Positions 11,639-21,843 of a stretch of DNA of 57,183 nt are shown piece by piece. This DNA comes from Multifurca ochricompacta (Eukaryota; Basidiomycota; Agaricomycetes; Russulales; Russulaceae). The notes below the pieces were generated by a model. The model worked only from the letters and a program-made list of their open reading frames with translations. It had not been told where the DNA came from and did no database searches. The stretch covers positions 1 through 57,183 of the forward strand of contig WTXG01000228.1 of NCBI GenBank assembly GCA_022496185.1, read 5' to 3'. Both the position numbers and the translations under genes were made by a program. How positions within the stretch are numbered: position 1 is the first letter of the stretch; each line of letters opens with the position of its first letter.

Positions 11639-13743
11639 TAGGGCTGCGCGCCGTCCATTTGACGGTGACGGCCGTCTATTTGACGGTGACGGCCGTCTAT
11701 TTGACGGTGACGGCCGTCTATTTGACGGTGAAGGACGGGTACGGCTGACCCGTACACCTTCCGTTTTTGGTACTCACCAGATCGCTGACGGTACGGTACG
11801 GGTACGGTACGGCCGTTTTACGGTATACGGTAGTAGACGGTATTACTAGAGAAAATAAAGTTGACCAGGGTAGCATGAGCAAGAAGCTTAGACTGATAAA
11901 GCAATGAATAGGTGTATTCTTATGGCTATTCTACACCTTTTTATGTAGTTTATGAGTACAATACCCAACAATCTACTTTACCAGCCATAATCTGAAACTC
12001 ATAGAGGGACTTCAAGCATTGCATTTGCTTCTGTCAGTGTGATTGGTGTAAACAGGGCATACTGGAACATGAACTCCCTCAATAAATGTAATTGTAGGTA
12101 CATTATCACAAAAGAGACATCAGAGAAGCAATACCAAAACATGCCCCAAAAGGGGGCATCCAAAAACTATATTCAGGCTTGCACAAGGCAACTGTCACGG
12201 CTCTACCTTATTTTTCCTTTTATTTTTCCCTTTTTGGATCACATGACTGTGGGAAGATTACCCAGCAGTCTCAACACATGATCATGGGAATGTAGTCGTG
12301 ACATGGATCATGTGACCGAGTCACATGTAATAGTCACATGCTGCTTAGTCAGCACAAGAGCCACTCAACAATAACAAGTCGATTCTCTATTGTGTTTACC
12401 ACAATAGGCAAGGCCCCACAGTCTAGACGGTTCTAGGTAAGTGGAGCTCTAGATAAGGGCCCAGGTTGGGCCATGGCCAATTTTAGCACAGAATCATATG
12501 TATCAGTAGATAGACGTGTTCCAGACCTAAGGGCTAGACTACATATCAGTTATCTACTCCACAGTGACGTCATTATGACATCACACTGTGGAGCATGATC
12601 AGTCAGCAGAGTAAAGCAGCTTACAAATCACAAAGATAAGGCTCAGTCAGCAATACAGCTGACTGATACTTGCTGATTCTTGCTTACACTTACTGCTTAC
12701 TTCGTTACACTGAGAAATGTATATAAGACCCTCTGTAACAGCCTGTAGCCCCATCTTGTCCTCTTGGGGCTGCAGGTGAGTAACTGTCTACACGAGTTCG
12801 ATACATAGTGCTAATGGCATACTGCCTCCCTGTGTGACTCGATCCTTTGGATCTTGTCCTCTTGGGGCTGCAGTTTCTTCCAGTTTCAGAACGCCGTCAT
12901 TGTGGTTGCATAAACCACAGTGGGTGACACAGTTCCTGGTCATTACTTAACGCGTGACGTTTGCCTCTGCGGTACGCCCAACGACTTAGGTCACCACACC
13001 TTTGCCCTTCTTGATTACTAATTGTACACGGAGCTTCACCCGTTACAGCAACTCCTAAATGCAAGCATACCTCCAACTGGACTCTGGCAGACCAAAATTC
13101 AATTACAATAAGGCAAAAATCAAATATATAGACTAATAGACAGCTCAACGACCCAGTGCAGTATCAGCTTGCATGCGTGCAAGATGCAACTGCTTCTTGT
13201 CAGGCAACGGAGGGAGATCATGCCCCATCCACTAATCTAATCTACTCCATAATATGCTGTTGAGATGGGCCGGTTGCAACTGGGACCGGAGACTGGACAG
13301 CCGGGCTCCTGGGTGGACTCGATCTTATGATTATGATAAGATAATCTAAAGTGCGTCAGATAATTGATTCAGAGACATTGCACACACAACACATTCCTTC
13401 TGTCTTGTCACATTTAAATAACTATTTGACCACATAAACTGAAGTGAGTATTAGTTAGTTTATCTTATCTCTTATCTTTACCATATTTAGCTAACACTTA
13501 TCTACTATCTAAATAGGTAAAGATACTATAGTGGGGGAGTTTTGGTGGCTTAATGGCAAGATTAAAGCCCTGCCGTCCATGCCGTCTAATGCCGTCTACG
13601 GCCGTTTTTTGACAGGTTCGGACGGCGTTTTCCGTACCCGTAACCGTCCGTCTCGATGATTGACTTGAGCTGGTACGGTACGGGTACGGCACCGTACTAT
13701 GGCACCGTCATACTGTAAGCTACGGGTACGGCGCACAGCCCTA
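11639..13743. mobile_element. hAT-type non-autonomous element 2 (subterminal GACGGCCGTC repeats)
   Basis: 2105-bp insertion in CRN intron 2, flanked by exact 8-bp repeats CCAGTATC (11631-11638 and 13744-13751). Ends are TAGGGCTGCGCGCCG and the inverted TAGGGCTGTGCGCCG. Near-identical units containing TTTGACGGTGACGGCCGTCTA are repeated at 11655-11730. GACGGCCGT and TACGGTACGGGTACGG words occupy both ends (to 11845, and from 13570). No transposase is seen. A solo LTR is nested inside it. Confidence 0.88.
12193..13047 (+). repeat. Solo LTR (family B) nested in hAT element 2
   Basis: 855-bp unit starting TGTCACGGCTC and ending CCCGTTACA, bordered by exact 5-bp repeats GCAAC (12188-12192 and 13048-13052). 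A TATATAAGACC box at 12719 fits plus orientation. The phrase GTCCTCTTGGGGCTGCAG occurs twice downstream (about 12758 and 12855). No internal coding sequence remains, so it is a solo LTR left by LTR-LTR recombination. No second copy is in the window. Confidence 0.75.
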
Positions 13744-14537
13744 CCAGTATCTTGGTTCAACACTCATCATCAGTGACAACCACGTACCGAGTCCTGGATG
13801 GCCAGTGATAACAACCCCGCCACTTTTCTCTGTCCGACGCTTTTTCGACCATTCTTTTATGGCTTTATGAGCAAGGATGTACTCATCGCGAAACAGAAGG
13901 GCCTCCTCCTCGTAGTCGAGATGTTTTACTCCCAATTTGGACAGTTGGTCTTGGGGTACATACATATACGTCTTTTTCGGGTCAGGGACAACTACGGGTG
14001 CCAATATTGGATTGAGTGGCTTCTTCCATAAGGTACAATACAGACGGTCGGCCGTCCCACGAACTAGATCGATTTTGATACTCTCGGGTGTATTGACCGC
14101 TGGATTATTGTCAAACATGTGTGGCAATCCGATAATGATCGAAACTTACATGGAACTTGCACGATGAGATGCAAATGGCCCTTCTTTGGACTGGTTTCCC
14201 AGTATACAGAGAGCTCCTCGATCTGGCAAAGGACTTCGGCAGTACCATTTCTACGTGACGCTTGATTAGATTTTGGGTCGGGTAGCTCAATTTCTTTGAT
14301 GGTTGCATCGAAAGAACCCTCATCTTCCATACGCCTGATGTCTAGGGGTTTCAACAACTTCCACATAACGAGTCGATTCGCCGCAAGGTGGTCCAGTTCA
14401 GGAGCCATCTCGTCCTTGATTAAATTTCACAGGTTAGGGGTATAGCTATCCGATTGGATTTGAAGCATGAGGATGTTCCCAATAGGAACTTTTTGGTTAT
14501 CGATAACGAGACAAAACAGGGTGAGCATTGGGGCCAT

Positions 14538-14951
14538 GGTGGTTGGGAGAAAGTGAGTCAGAGTCAGAGTCGACTAACAGACTAACACGTCATATAAACC
14601 GTGACTTTGTTTCCACTTGCTGGCTCATTGCCATCCACCACCTTGCAGTCACCGGCTGGAAGTTGTCGCCGATCCACTCGAACTGTTATGATAACGCAAG
14701 TGGACACGATCAAATGCCCTCAAGTTCCGTTCGGGGGACTCTCTTAGAATAATAAATGAGTATTTGCCCTATATCAAGCATGTTTGTGAGGCAACTCAGC
14801 ATCTGCACAGTGCCTTACCATGTGGCACAAGGCACTCAATCAAATATTCACTACACAAGTCTCTCCAGCTTGCGTCTACATGATCTCGGCTACGTCTCTC
14901 CATCAAAATAAGACAGACAGACCCAGATTTAAAAACACAGTTGCAATTCTA
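14538..14951. other. Intergenic, upstream of the CRN gene
   Basis: About 400 bases with no supported gene. It contains GAGTCAGAGTCAGAGTCGACT just upstream of the CRN start. I cannot define a promoter. Confidence 0.4.
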
Positions 14952-15091
14952 GTACATGTTGACACAGGACATGTCTGGAGATGCTTCAGGCATCTAAGGT
15001 TCGCTTCAGCTGTAGATTAGATTAGATTAGATTCCGGAGTTTCGGACTTTTTACGATATCTTTATTACATTTCTTTCTCACCTTACTCAGC

Positions 15092-15679
15092 TAGTGTTCG
15101 CTACGGGTAGGCGCAACCCGCCGGGTATGTGGTCAGGGTACATGCGGGTACGGGTCGGGGTCACGTCTTCATACCCCTCATGTGACCCCTACCCGCAGAC
15201 ACCCAACCCTTACCCGCCAGAGCGGGTAAGCTGAAATTGGAAGGGTGGCAATGAGGGTGGCAATGCATGTGGCATTGCACCAGCCACAGAAAAACTATAC
15301 AGTACATGTATTGTAGATACTGTATACAAACCTGGTGGTCCCATTGCATACAACTTAGGCTCTTCTATGTTTGGGAGCTTGGATGAAGGCAGGTTATGTA
15401 GAGACTGCTGATTTAAAGTATGCAGCATCTCAACCTGATACCAAAAACAATGAAGAATGGCCAGATGACAAATGGATTATAGCTTAAGTAGTACAATGTT
15501 ATTCTAGGCTATCAGACTTGAAATGTAAATATCTACCCTTACCTCCAGGTATACGACCCGTGGTGTACCCGTACCCGTAGTATGGCAAACCCGTACCCTT
15601 GGTGTAAGGGTCCAGGTACATACGGGTACGGGTACGGGTCCATGTGTTTTTACCCGCGGGTTACCTGTGGCGAACACTA
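15092..15679. mobile_element. hAT-type MITE 3 (subterminal TACCCGCGGGTA repeats)
   Basis: 588-bp insertion flanked by exact 8-bp repeats TACTCAGC (15084-15091 and 15680-15687). Ends are TAGTGTTCGCTACGGGTA and the inverted TAGTGTTCGCCACAGG. Both ends carry dense CGGGTACGGGT/ACCCGCGGG words. No coding capacity is seen. Confidence 0.92.
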
Positions 15680-15989
15680 TACTCAGCTGATTAGTGATGT
15701 CCTTAGTAATGCGCAGTAAGCACGTGATATCTCTTTGGCCAATAGCCTTTATCCCTCTTTGATTATTGTCCGGCACTTGTGGACTTATTCCCAGTGCGCA
15801 CAGACCATTTCCCCTGGCCCCCATGGGTATATAAGGGTGTCTGTTTCGTCCTTTACACTTCAGAGTTCTTCTAACATCTGAAGTGTAAGTTCCTTTTAGT
15901 TTACTCTCTACTTCCTTTAGACTAACGCTTCTTATAGTACTTGTCTTTTCTAGGTCAGTAGTGTAGTAATACAGAGTTCTTCTAACATC

Positions 15990-17420
15990 TAGTGATTGGC
16001 AGGGGTAACCCTGGGGTATCCTCGTTGGTACCCGTACCCGTACCCGTACCCGTCACTACGGGTACGGGTAACCCGCGGGTTACCCGCGGGTCACCCGTGA
16101 AAACGCGTGCAAGTTCTTTACTTGCATCGCGCATTTCGGATACCCGGCCCGGGCCTTCCCGGACCAAGAAGATACACAACGCATTCATTTGTGGCTGCTT
16201 AAGATCCCTCAATGACTCTTATTTTATGTTCAGAAGATTAAGATAATTCATTATTCCATTTTTATTTTATTATTCTGCTTTCAATTTTATACAAGCACAA
16301 CTAAAATACAGTATACAGAGATGATTAGATAGGATGTTATAGAACATTGGTGAAAAGCCTGTCAGATAACCACACAGAGTGCAAAATAATTTGATGAACA
16401 CATAGCAATTTGCAGGGGTAACCCCTGGATAATTGTTTTGATACCTGGGTTACCCATAAAATGAAACGCGTGCAAGTTCTTTACTTGCATCGCGCATTTC
16501 GGACATCCGGCCCGGGCCATCCCGGTCAAGGAGATACGCACTTGGACACAACGCGTTCATTTATGGCTACTCAAGATCCCTCAAAAATTCCTGTTTTATG
16601 TTCATAAGATTAAGATAATTTATTATTCCATTTTTATTTTATTATTCTGGTTTCAATTTTATACGAGCGTGACTGTTCTTTGCGTTTCTGCGCATTTCGG
16701 ATAAATGGCCCGGGCCATCCCGGTCGAGGAGATAAGCACTTGGACACAACGCGTTCATTTATGGCTACTCAAGATCCCTCAAATATTGTTGGTTTATGTT
16801 CAGAAGATTGAAAGGATCCTTTATTTACATTATTATTTTATTATTCTGGTTTCATTTCATACAAGCGCGACTGTCCTGGTGCGTTTAAGTCAACCTTCCT
16901 TAATAGGAAGGAGGTCAGACCACCATGCGATGCAATGTAGTCGCTGCCCCATGCAGCTTGTAGATACACGCGGGCCTTGTTTCAGTAAACTAATTTGATA
17001 ATTAGATTATATTATAGTCTAAAGTAGTCTAGAGAGTATTTTAGATAGTGCCAGACTGGCAGAATTGGTCGTGCGTTGATAAAACAGGTGCATCATGATT
17101 TTCAAGAAGTGGATCACTGATAACACTTTTATTTTACATCGCACCGTTGATCTGCTTTGATATTTCATATGATAATACTAGAACATATTTAAAGATACCC
17201 TATAGCATACATCAGACGAGATCTTTTATTTTTGTGGCTGCAGATGTGTTTTATCTTAGAATTTCTACTGATCTTGTCAATGCATGATTGGCGCCTATAC
17301 CTGCCAAACCCGCCGCGCGGGTACGGGTTTCCACGGGTTGGGAGCCGTATACCCGTACCTGTACCCGGCAAAACCCGTGGCGCTTACCCGCGCGGGTATG
17401 AAAACCCTTGACAATCACTA
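15990..17420. mobile_element. hAT-type non-autonomous element 4 (subterminal TACCCGCGGGTA repeats)
   Basis: 1431-bp insertion flanked by exact 8-bp repeats CTAACATC (15982-15989 and 17421-17428). Ends are TAGTGATTGGCAGGGG and the inverted TAGTGATTGTCAAGGG. Subterminal arrays of ACCCGTACCCG and ACCCGCGGGTTACCCG lie at 16028-16100 and 17310-17405. The interior has three diverged copies of a ~190-bp unit (separate entry) and a block shared with hAT element 1. Confidence 0.9.
16099..16868 (+). repeat. Three copies of a ~190-bp unit inside hAT element 4
   Basis: Copies at about 16099-16294, 16463-16668 and 16675-16868. Each contains GCGCATTTCGGA, a GGCCCGGGCC core, AACGC(A/G)TTCATTT and an AT-rich tail TTTTATTATTCTG. 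The second and third copies are adjacent; the first is separated by about 170 bp of unrelated sequence. Confidence 0.75.
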
Positions 17421-17508
17421 CTAACATCTGAAGTTACTTGTCTTTTCTAGCCTAACCCACTACTAACCACAGTCAGTATAACCAGCAGCATGTTTGTTTG
17501 ACAGTACA

Positions 17509-18338
17509 ACTAACTTTCTTTAAGCTATCATCTATCGACCGAACGGAACAAAAAATGCCCTATCTATTGTAATGCAGATCTCACGGCCACCTTTAGGAGG
17601 GTGACTTTCCGTGACTTATCTGGGCCTCGAGGAACTGACAATGCCCTTCAAAATAATAAAGATACAAAAACAGGTGATGCTTTCCCTTGTCCTTGTCTTA
17701 TTTCCCGATTCCTGACATGACGATGCTCAATGGAGTTGAAGGGTAAACCTGTGGTGTGGGCACATAGCAACAGGTACGGCCTCGAGTGAAAGTAATATCA
17801 ACACCCTCTACGTTCCGTTCTCGGGCGCCTCCGAAAATTTTGGCTGGCGAGAAACAAAAGTTGATGTTTCCTGTATAGAGCGACCAGTAGTACCGTAATA
17901 GGACAGGTCATCGAGCGTACTTTCTGAGAGGCAAAAAAAGGCGCCAGCGATCGGGCTTTATCTCTGTGTGGTCGCCATTGGTTTGTGCATGGCCTTGGCC
18001 TTTATGACTTAAGTGTCTAGAGAAAAGCACAAGGGAACCTCATCTTAATTGCTTTCCAAACCTTTCGGACACTCTCGCGTCACGTCAGAGGTACTCAAGA
18101 TACTTTGCTTGGGAATGCTATCCAACGTTGAGCACTGAAGCCAACGTACGCGGTGCGATGTTCTGATTGGACATTGGTTGATCGGAACATTACAGTGATC
18201 AGTTGTAACATTGCAGACCAAGCTGAGCTACTAAAGGGTATGACGAGAGGCTCTCACGGCTGTGTAGTCATGAATTGAATTTGGCGATTCTGATTGTGAT
18301 CAATACAGTAGGCTTCGAACTTATGATGTGCTACGTTA
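17509..18338. other. Intergenic region downstream of ureF
   Basis: About 830 bases of non-repetitive sequence between the solo LTR and the 3' end of the UreF gene. I see no ORF with recognisable features. Confidence 0.4.
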
Positions 18339-19259
18339 CTAGCTGTTAAAGATACGAGAGTGGAGTAGATCATGTCGTGCAGCTAGGAGGTCGCCTAAAG
18401 GCCATGTCGTTGCTGGAAGTCGGTCTTCCGCGTGTTCCGGGTCAATCTCATCTTGTAGTGCCCTGGAGACTACATGTGCAGTGGACGTCAAAGCGTCGTC
18501 AACCATGTGTTTAACAGCGTGCAGAAGGAGCTGCTGCGCGGCGTAAGGTCCCAAAGCGTTCATGCGTATTGCGGCGGAGAGCACGCCGCGCGCATGAAGG
18601 AAGAGGTGAATGTAGGCTCCATGGTCTGTATATTGAACCATGTGTGATACGGTTGCAGCGTCTGAGGGGCTAAAAGGATACTGGCTCACCGACAGTCAGG
18701 CCAAGCACGCCCGCCAGAACCCCCCAACAGATGGGAAGGTGCCCCGGTGCATCAGAATCGCCTCTCCGCACGCGCAGCTTAAGTGCAGCCATCAATGCAC
18801 CTGCCCGGTTCTCACGTTCATCGAGAAGGGGTAAATATGTCGTTGGTGTCTTCAACATCAGAAAGGGTGGGCGAGTGAACCCCTTGCATAAAGTGTGAGC
18901 AACGCAGGGCCTTGTGCACATGACGCACGACGTGCGACATGGTTCAGCGTACTCGCATTGTACAGAGCGTCGAGACGACTGAGGGCTTGAAGTGCCTCGT
19001 CCAGCTCGGTCATTTCCCCGCTGGCATAAGCAGTGGTGACGCGGTGAGCGTCACGCGCGAAGGGTAGCGTGCTGCGTGCGTAGGTGTCAACTGAGTTTCG
19101 GAGAAAGGCGAGCGTGTCTGAGCCAGGGGGGGTGGCAGGCACATGGAAGAGCGCATGAGCAGCGGTGGACTCGAGACCCGCGGAAGCTACGAATGAACCT
19201 GTTGGGAGGTGGGCATCGGAAAGGAGGAGTAATAGATAGGTCTCCTGGTCAACCTGCAT
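18339..19259 (-). CDS. ureF: Urease accessory protein UreF
   Basis: UreF works with UreD and UreG to deliver nickel to apo-urease in the cytosol. The minus-strand exon 1 starts at the ATG at 19259 and gives LLLLLSDAHLPTGSFVASAG, the typical UreF opening. It continues through RASCAQGPALLTLYARG and GHLPICWGVLAGVLGLTV. A GT-AG intron (18626-18689) joins to DHGAYIHLFLHARGVLSAAI and LGPYAAQQLLLHAVKHM, the conserved UreF C-terminal helices. The stop is at 18339. Between ALLTLYARG and the following TRPPFLMLKTPTTYLPLL the frame changes near 18890 (around GCAAGGGG). One missing base there would explain it, as a real mutation or a sequence error. No other urease gene is in the window, as usual for dispersed fungal urease genes. 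Confidence 0.87.
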
Positions 19260-20276
19260 TCGCGATCTGCAAGATCAAAGGCGTCGGTGACAGCTGGAGT
19301 CCAGCACTCTGAGTCCGGCGAGTGTGGATCCATGCACTTGTGACATATAATGGGTGTGGGTGCCTTGCCTTCGTACTTAGTTAGCCACTAACGAACCACC
19401 TCCAAGACACTTCTGAACGTTATTTCCTTCCTTGCAATGGCCAAACCCTGTAGAACTCATCCGAGAGCAAGTTGGGGTTGTTGGCGTTTTTTTTTTGTTT
19501 TCACTGCCTTCCATGACTATGAGGTGAACATCCAACAACCAGACCCCGCACTTAAAAATGCAGAGGAGAGGATTATGGCAGAGCGAAACAAAGCTAGGTA
19601 GGTGCAGGAATGGGGTAATGTGTCTCCCTCCGAGACTTCTTTCAGGCTGGCCAGTATGACATCTTAACTTAATCCTTACATCACTGTGGTGCAACCAGCT
19701 TAGTCTATCATTTCATATTATAAAGTGCCTAGGACTCACAGCTCTGGGTGATCTGTGGGAACATACTCATGCAAATCTGAGTATGGAATGTTCTTATCTA
19801 AATACTTGTGAGTTCGGATCCAGGTAACTCACAAGTGCACTCATGCTAGGCCCTATTTGAGCTATCACACATATCTCTTGGTACATGACTTATCAACCCA
19901 AAGCCAATCTTGCATTACCTTCCTACTCCCTACAAACTTCCCATACCCCTTAACCGCTCACAGGCTGCATCTTGAACACTGCCTGATCCAATCCACGCTC
20001 GGCAATATTAACAAGTAAATAGGCCGTCGTCGCTTTGAAGAAGGGAACACGTGCTCGCTACCCACGGATTAATTGACAGTGACGTCAAAGGAATAACGAC
20101 GTCAGTGAGGAGGCTCACCGACCATACCATGGATATGGAATCCAGCGGCGCGCAATCCCTGAAAAAGGCCAACAACCCAACAAATTACGCGTCTCATTTC
20201 TTACACTCACCCCACCACGGTTAGCGTCCCACACTTGATTTTTTTTCCTTCCCGCCAAAACTTGAACGAATACCAA
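19260..20276. other. Intergenic region between ureF and the coiled-coil gene
   Basis: About 1 kb separating two divergent genes, so it probably holds both promoters. No TATA box stands out. A T9 tract (19488) and paired CGTCA words near 20080-20105 are visible. Possible short ORFs lack features. Confidence 0.4.
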
Positions 20277-21135
20277 ATGCTCTCTCTCATCGCACTTGGG
20301 TCTCGCATCCCCCCCGTGGCTATCCAGCGAGTCCACGCAACTCGCGCGCTCGCCACGGTTGGCTCTCGCACAACGGCCGATCCGACCCGCCCAGTGACCA
20401 ACGAATCAGGGACCCTGCGGCCTAAAACACCAGGCCGAGACAAGAACACCACCACTTTCTATGTCGGAAGTTGGCTAGCCGCCATAGGAGCCATCTGGTA
20501 CTACTACTACTACTATCACATGATGACGGATAATCTGCGCATCGAAAGAGAACGAGAGCGGGAGCGGGAGGGGTCGTGGGGCAATGTCACAGATATTGAA
20601 GGAGGTCGCGCGAAGGGCCGCGCACAGGAGGCGCTCAAGAGTGTCGATTCGAAGTACCAAGACGTCAAGAATGAGGCACAGTTGAAGGTGCAAAGTGCCC
20701 GAGAACAAGTCGGGCAGGGAATCGAAGGAGGGAAGCAGCGATTTGCGGAAGGCAAGGATCAAGTTGCCCAGCACGCCGCTGAGGTTCACACTAATACTGG
20801 TAAGGAATTTGATCGCTGTTCTTTAGGGGAATTCCGGAATTGGGTTTGGATTGAGCGCAGTGTTAACGAACTTTTTTTTTTTGGTCTTTCTAGAGAAAAG
20901 GGTAGATGCGGCGAAGAGTAGCTGGTGGAGCTGGTTGGGTTGGGGCAAGTCGCAAACCCAGGAGGCGGCCAACGACTTGAAACGCCGCGCGGATGATACT
21001 TTTGAAGCATGGAACGCACGATTCGAGGAAGCGAAGCAAAAGGCAGCACAGAAAGGCGAAGATATCAAGCAACGGGCGGATGAGACGGAGGAAGACTTTC
21101 GAAACAGGATAGCGAAGGCTATTGAGAGGCGTTGA
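20277..21135 (+). CDS. Membrane-anchored helical repeat protein, probably mitochondrial
   Basis: Two exons (20277-20799 and 20894-21135) joined by a GT-AG intron with a T-rich acceptor; the splice gives NTEKRVDAAKSS. The N-terminus MLSLIALGSRIPPVAIQRV plus RALATVGSRTT is basic, Ser/Thr-rich and free of acids, like a mitochondrial presequence. It is followed by a single hydrophobic segment ending in a tyrosine run (FYVGSWLAAIGAIWYYYYYY). The rest is an almost continuous charged helix with 11-residue LEA/apolipoprotein-like periodicity (AKGRAQEALKSVDSKYQDVK, AREQVGQGIEGGKQRFAEGK). It ends ADETEEDFRNRIAKAIERR. Proteins of this layout in basidiomycetes are sometimes called calcofluor-white-hypersensitive proteins; I cannot confirm that name. 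The role is unknown. Confidence 0.75.
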
Positions 21136-21843
21136 TGATGAGGGCCATTAAAGACACCATGGACGTCCCGTTTCTTGTGTGTATGACTTGTAATTAGGTG
21201 TCAAGCCTGGGAAAGCTTCTTTACGTATTACTGAATAGATGTGTGTTGTTGTGTTGTGCGTTGGAGACACCGAAAGCCACCTACGCGCTTAATTGGCTTA
21301 GTTGCTCCCCTGATCGTCTTTGACCGACCCTGCAAGGAAAATGACCTGGGATTCTAGCATTGCGCCTTCTATTGTCAACTTCAAGGTCCTGGGTGATAGG
21401 TTTGGTAACCCCTGGTTTTTATGGAGACGCCACAACTCCTAACTGGCTGTCATATGGACTCTGTTTTGATTTTGTGTAGAAGGGCTTGACATTATTCTCG
21501 GCTCACACGACTGTACCTGGATGAAATGACTCTACTCTAGTTGTTTCCTCCTGCCATCCAGGGGGGGGGGGTGGGTTACCCGGGCCGTTATCTTCCGAAT
21601 GAGTCCTAAGGCCGAGGAGACAGGGGGTTGTGGTCTCTTCGTGTCTCTTCGTGTCTTCTAGATGACTATGATCAGGGCATGACATTATGTCCCCTTAAGA
21701 CACTTGACAGACACAGGCACTTTCTCGACTCGATCCTTCTGTGCCTATTCACTTTCCTTCCCTTGTACATATTTTTTTTGTCTTTTTCCTGTAAATAACA
21801 TCCCCCCCCCTTCTCCTTCGTCATATTCTCTTCTCCACATATA

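Larger units (their letters stand above)
9635..14537 (-). pseudogene. Crinkler (CRN)-type effector with P-loop NTPase, interrupted
   Basis: Minus-strand multi-exon gene. Exon 1 (14537-14150) begins MAPMLTLFCLVIDNQKVPIG, a ubiquitin-like CRN header. It continues with APELDHLAANRLVMWKL and a FDATIKEIEL stretch like the LFLAK-type header of fungal CRNs. Exon 2 is 14099-13788; exon 3 runs 11272-9856; then 9800-9714 and 9649-9635. The Walker A motif GHPGLG|KT is split by intron 2, which has GT and AG ends but is 2515 bp long because it contains hAT element 2. Later text (AFVVQTSSPDEKRYKTWRKE, YVMDCFPLTE) matches the NTPase part of CRN/RHS-like proteins. A Lys-rich repeat, DPKGKQ/DPKVKG, lies near the C-terminus. 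Defects: an in-frame TGA at 14427-14429 (codon 37) and a frame change near 11110. CRN proteins are secreted or host-directed effectors or conflict proteins in fungi; the function here is inferred. Confidence 0.72.
14957..17503 (+). repeat. Solo Copia-A-family LTR split by two hAT-type elements
   Basis: Starts TGTTGACACAGG and ends TGTTTGACA, with exact 5-bp repeats GTACA outside (14952-14956 and 17504-17508). The span is 2547 bp. Subtracting the insertions at 15092-15679 and 15990-17420, each with one 8-bp duplication, leaves 512 bp, close to the 508-bp intact LTR at 2740-3247. LTR pieces are 14957-15091, 15688-15989 and 17429-17503. Confidence 0.92.

Noticed and set aside
11562..11849. Open frame with DGDGRLF repeats as a repeat protein
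   Set aside because: It is simply the translation of the GACGGCCGTC subterminal array of hAT element 2.
11655..17400. GTACGGGTACGG and TACCCG arrays as telomere-like repeats
   Set aside because: They are confined to the ends of elements with 8-bp duplications and are arranged as inverted subterminal arrays; they are not head-to-tail telomere repeats.
19377..19694. Minus-strand open frame of 105 codons
   Set aside because: Low-complexity composition (KKKTPTTPT) across a T9 tract and no recognisable features.
20115..20455. Minus-strand frames opposite the coiled-coil gene start
   Set aside because: They are antisense to a gene whose splice site and frame are well supported.
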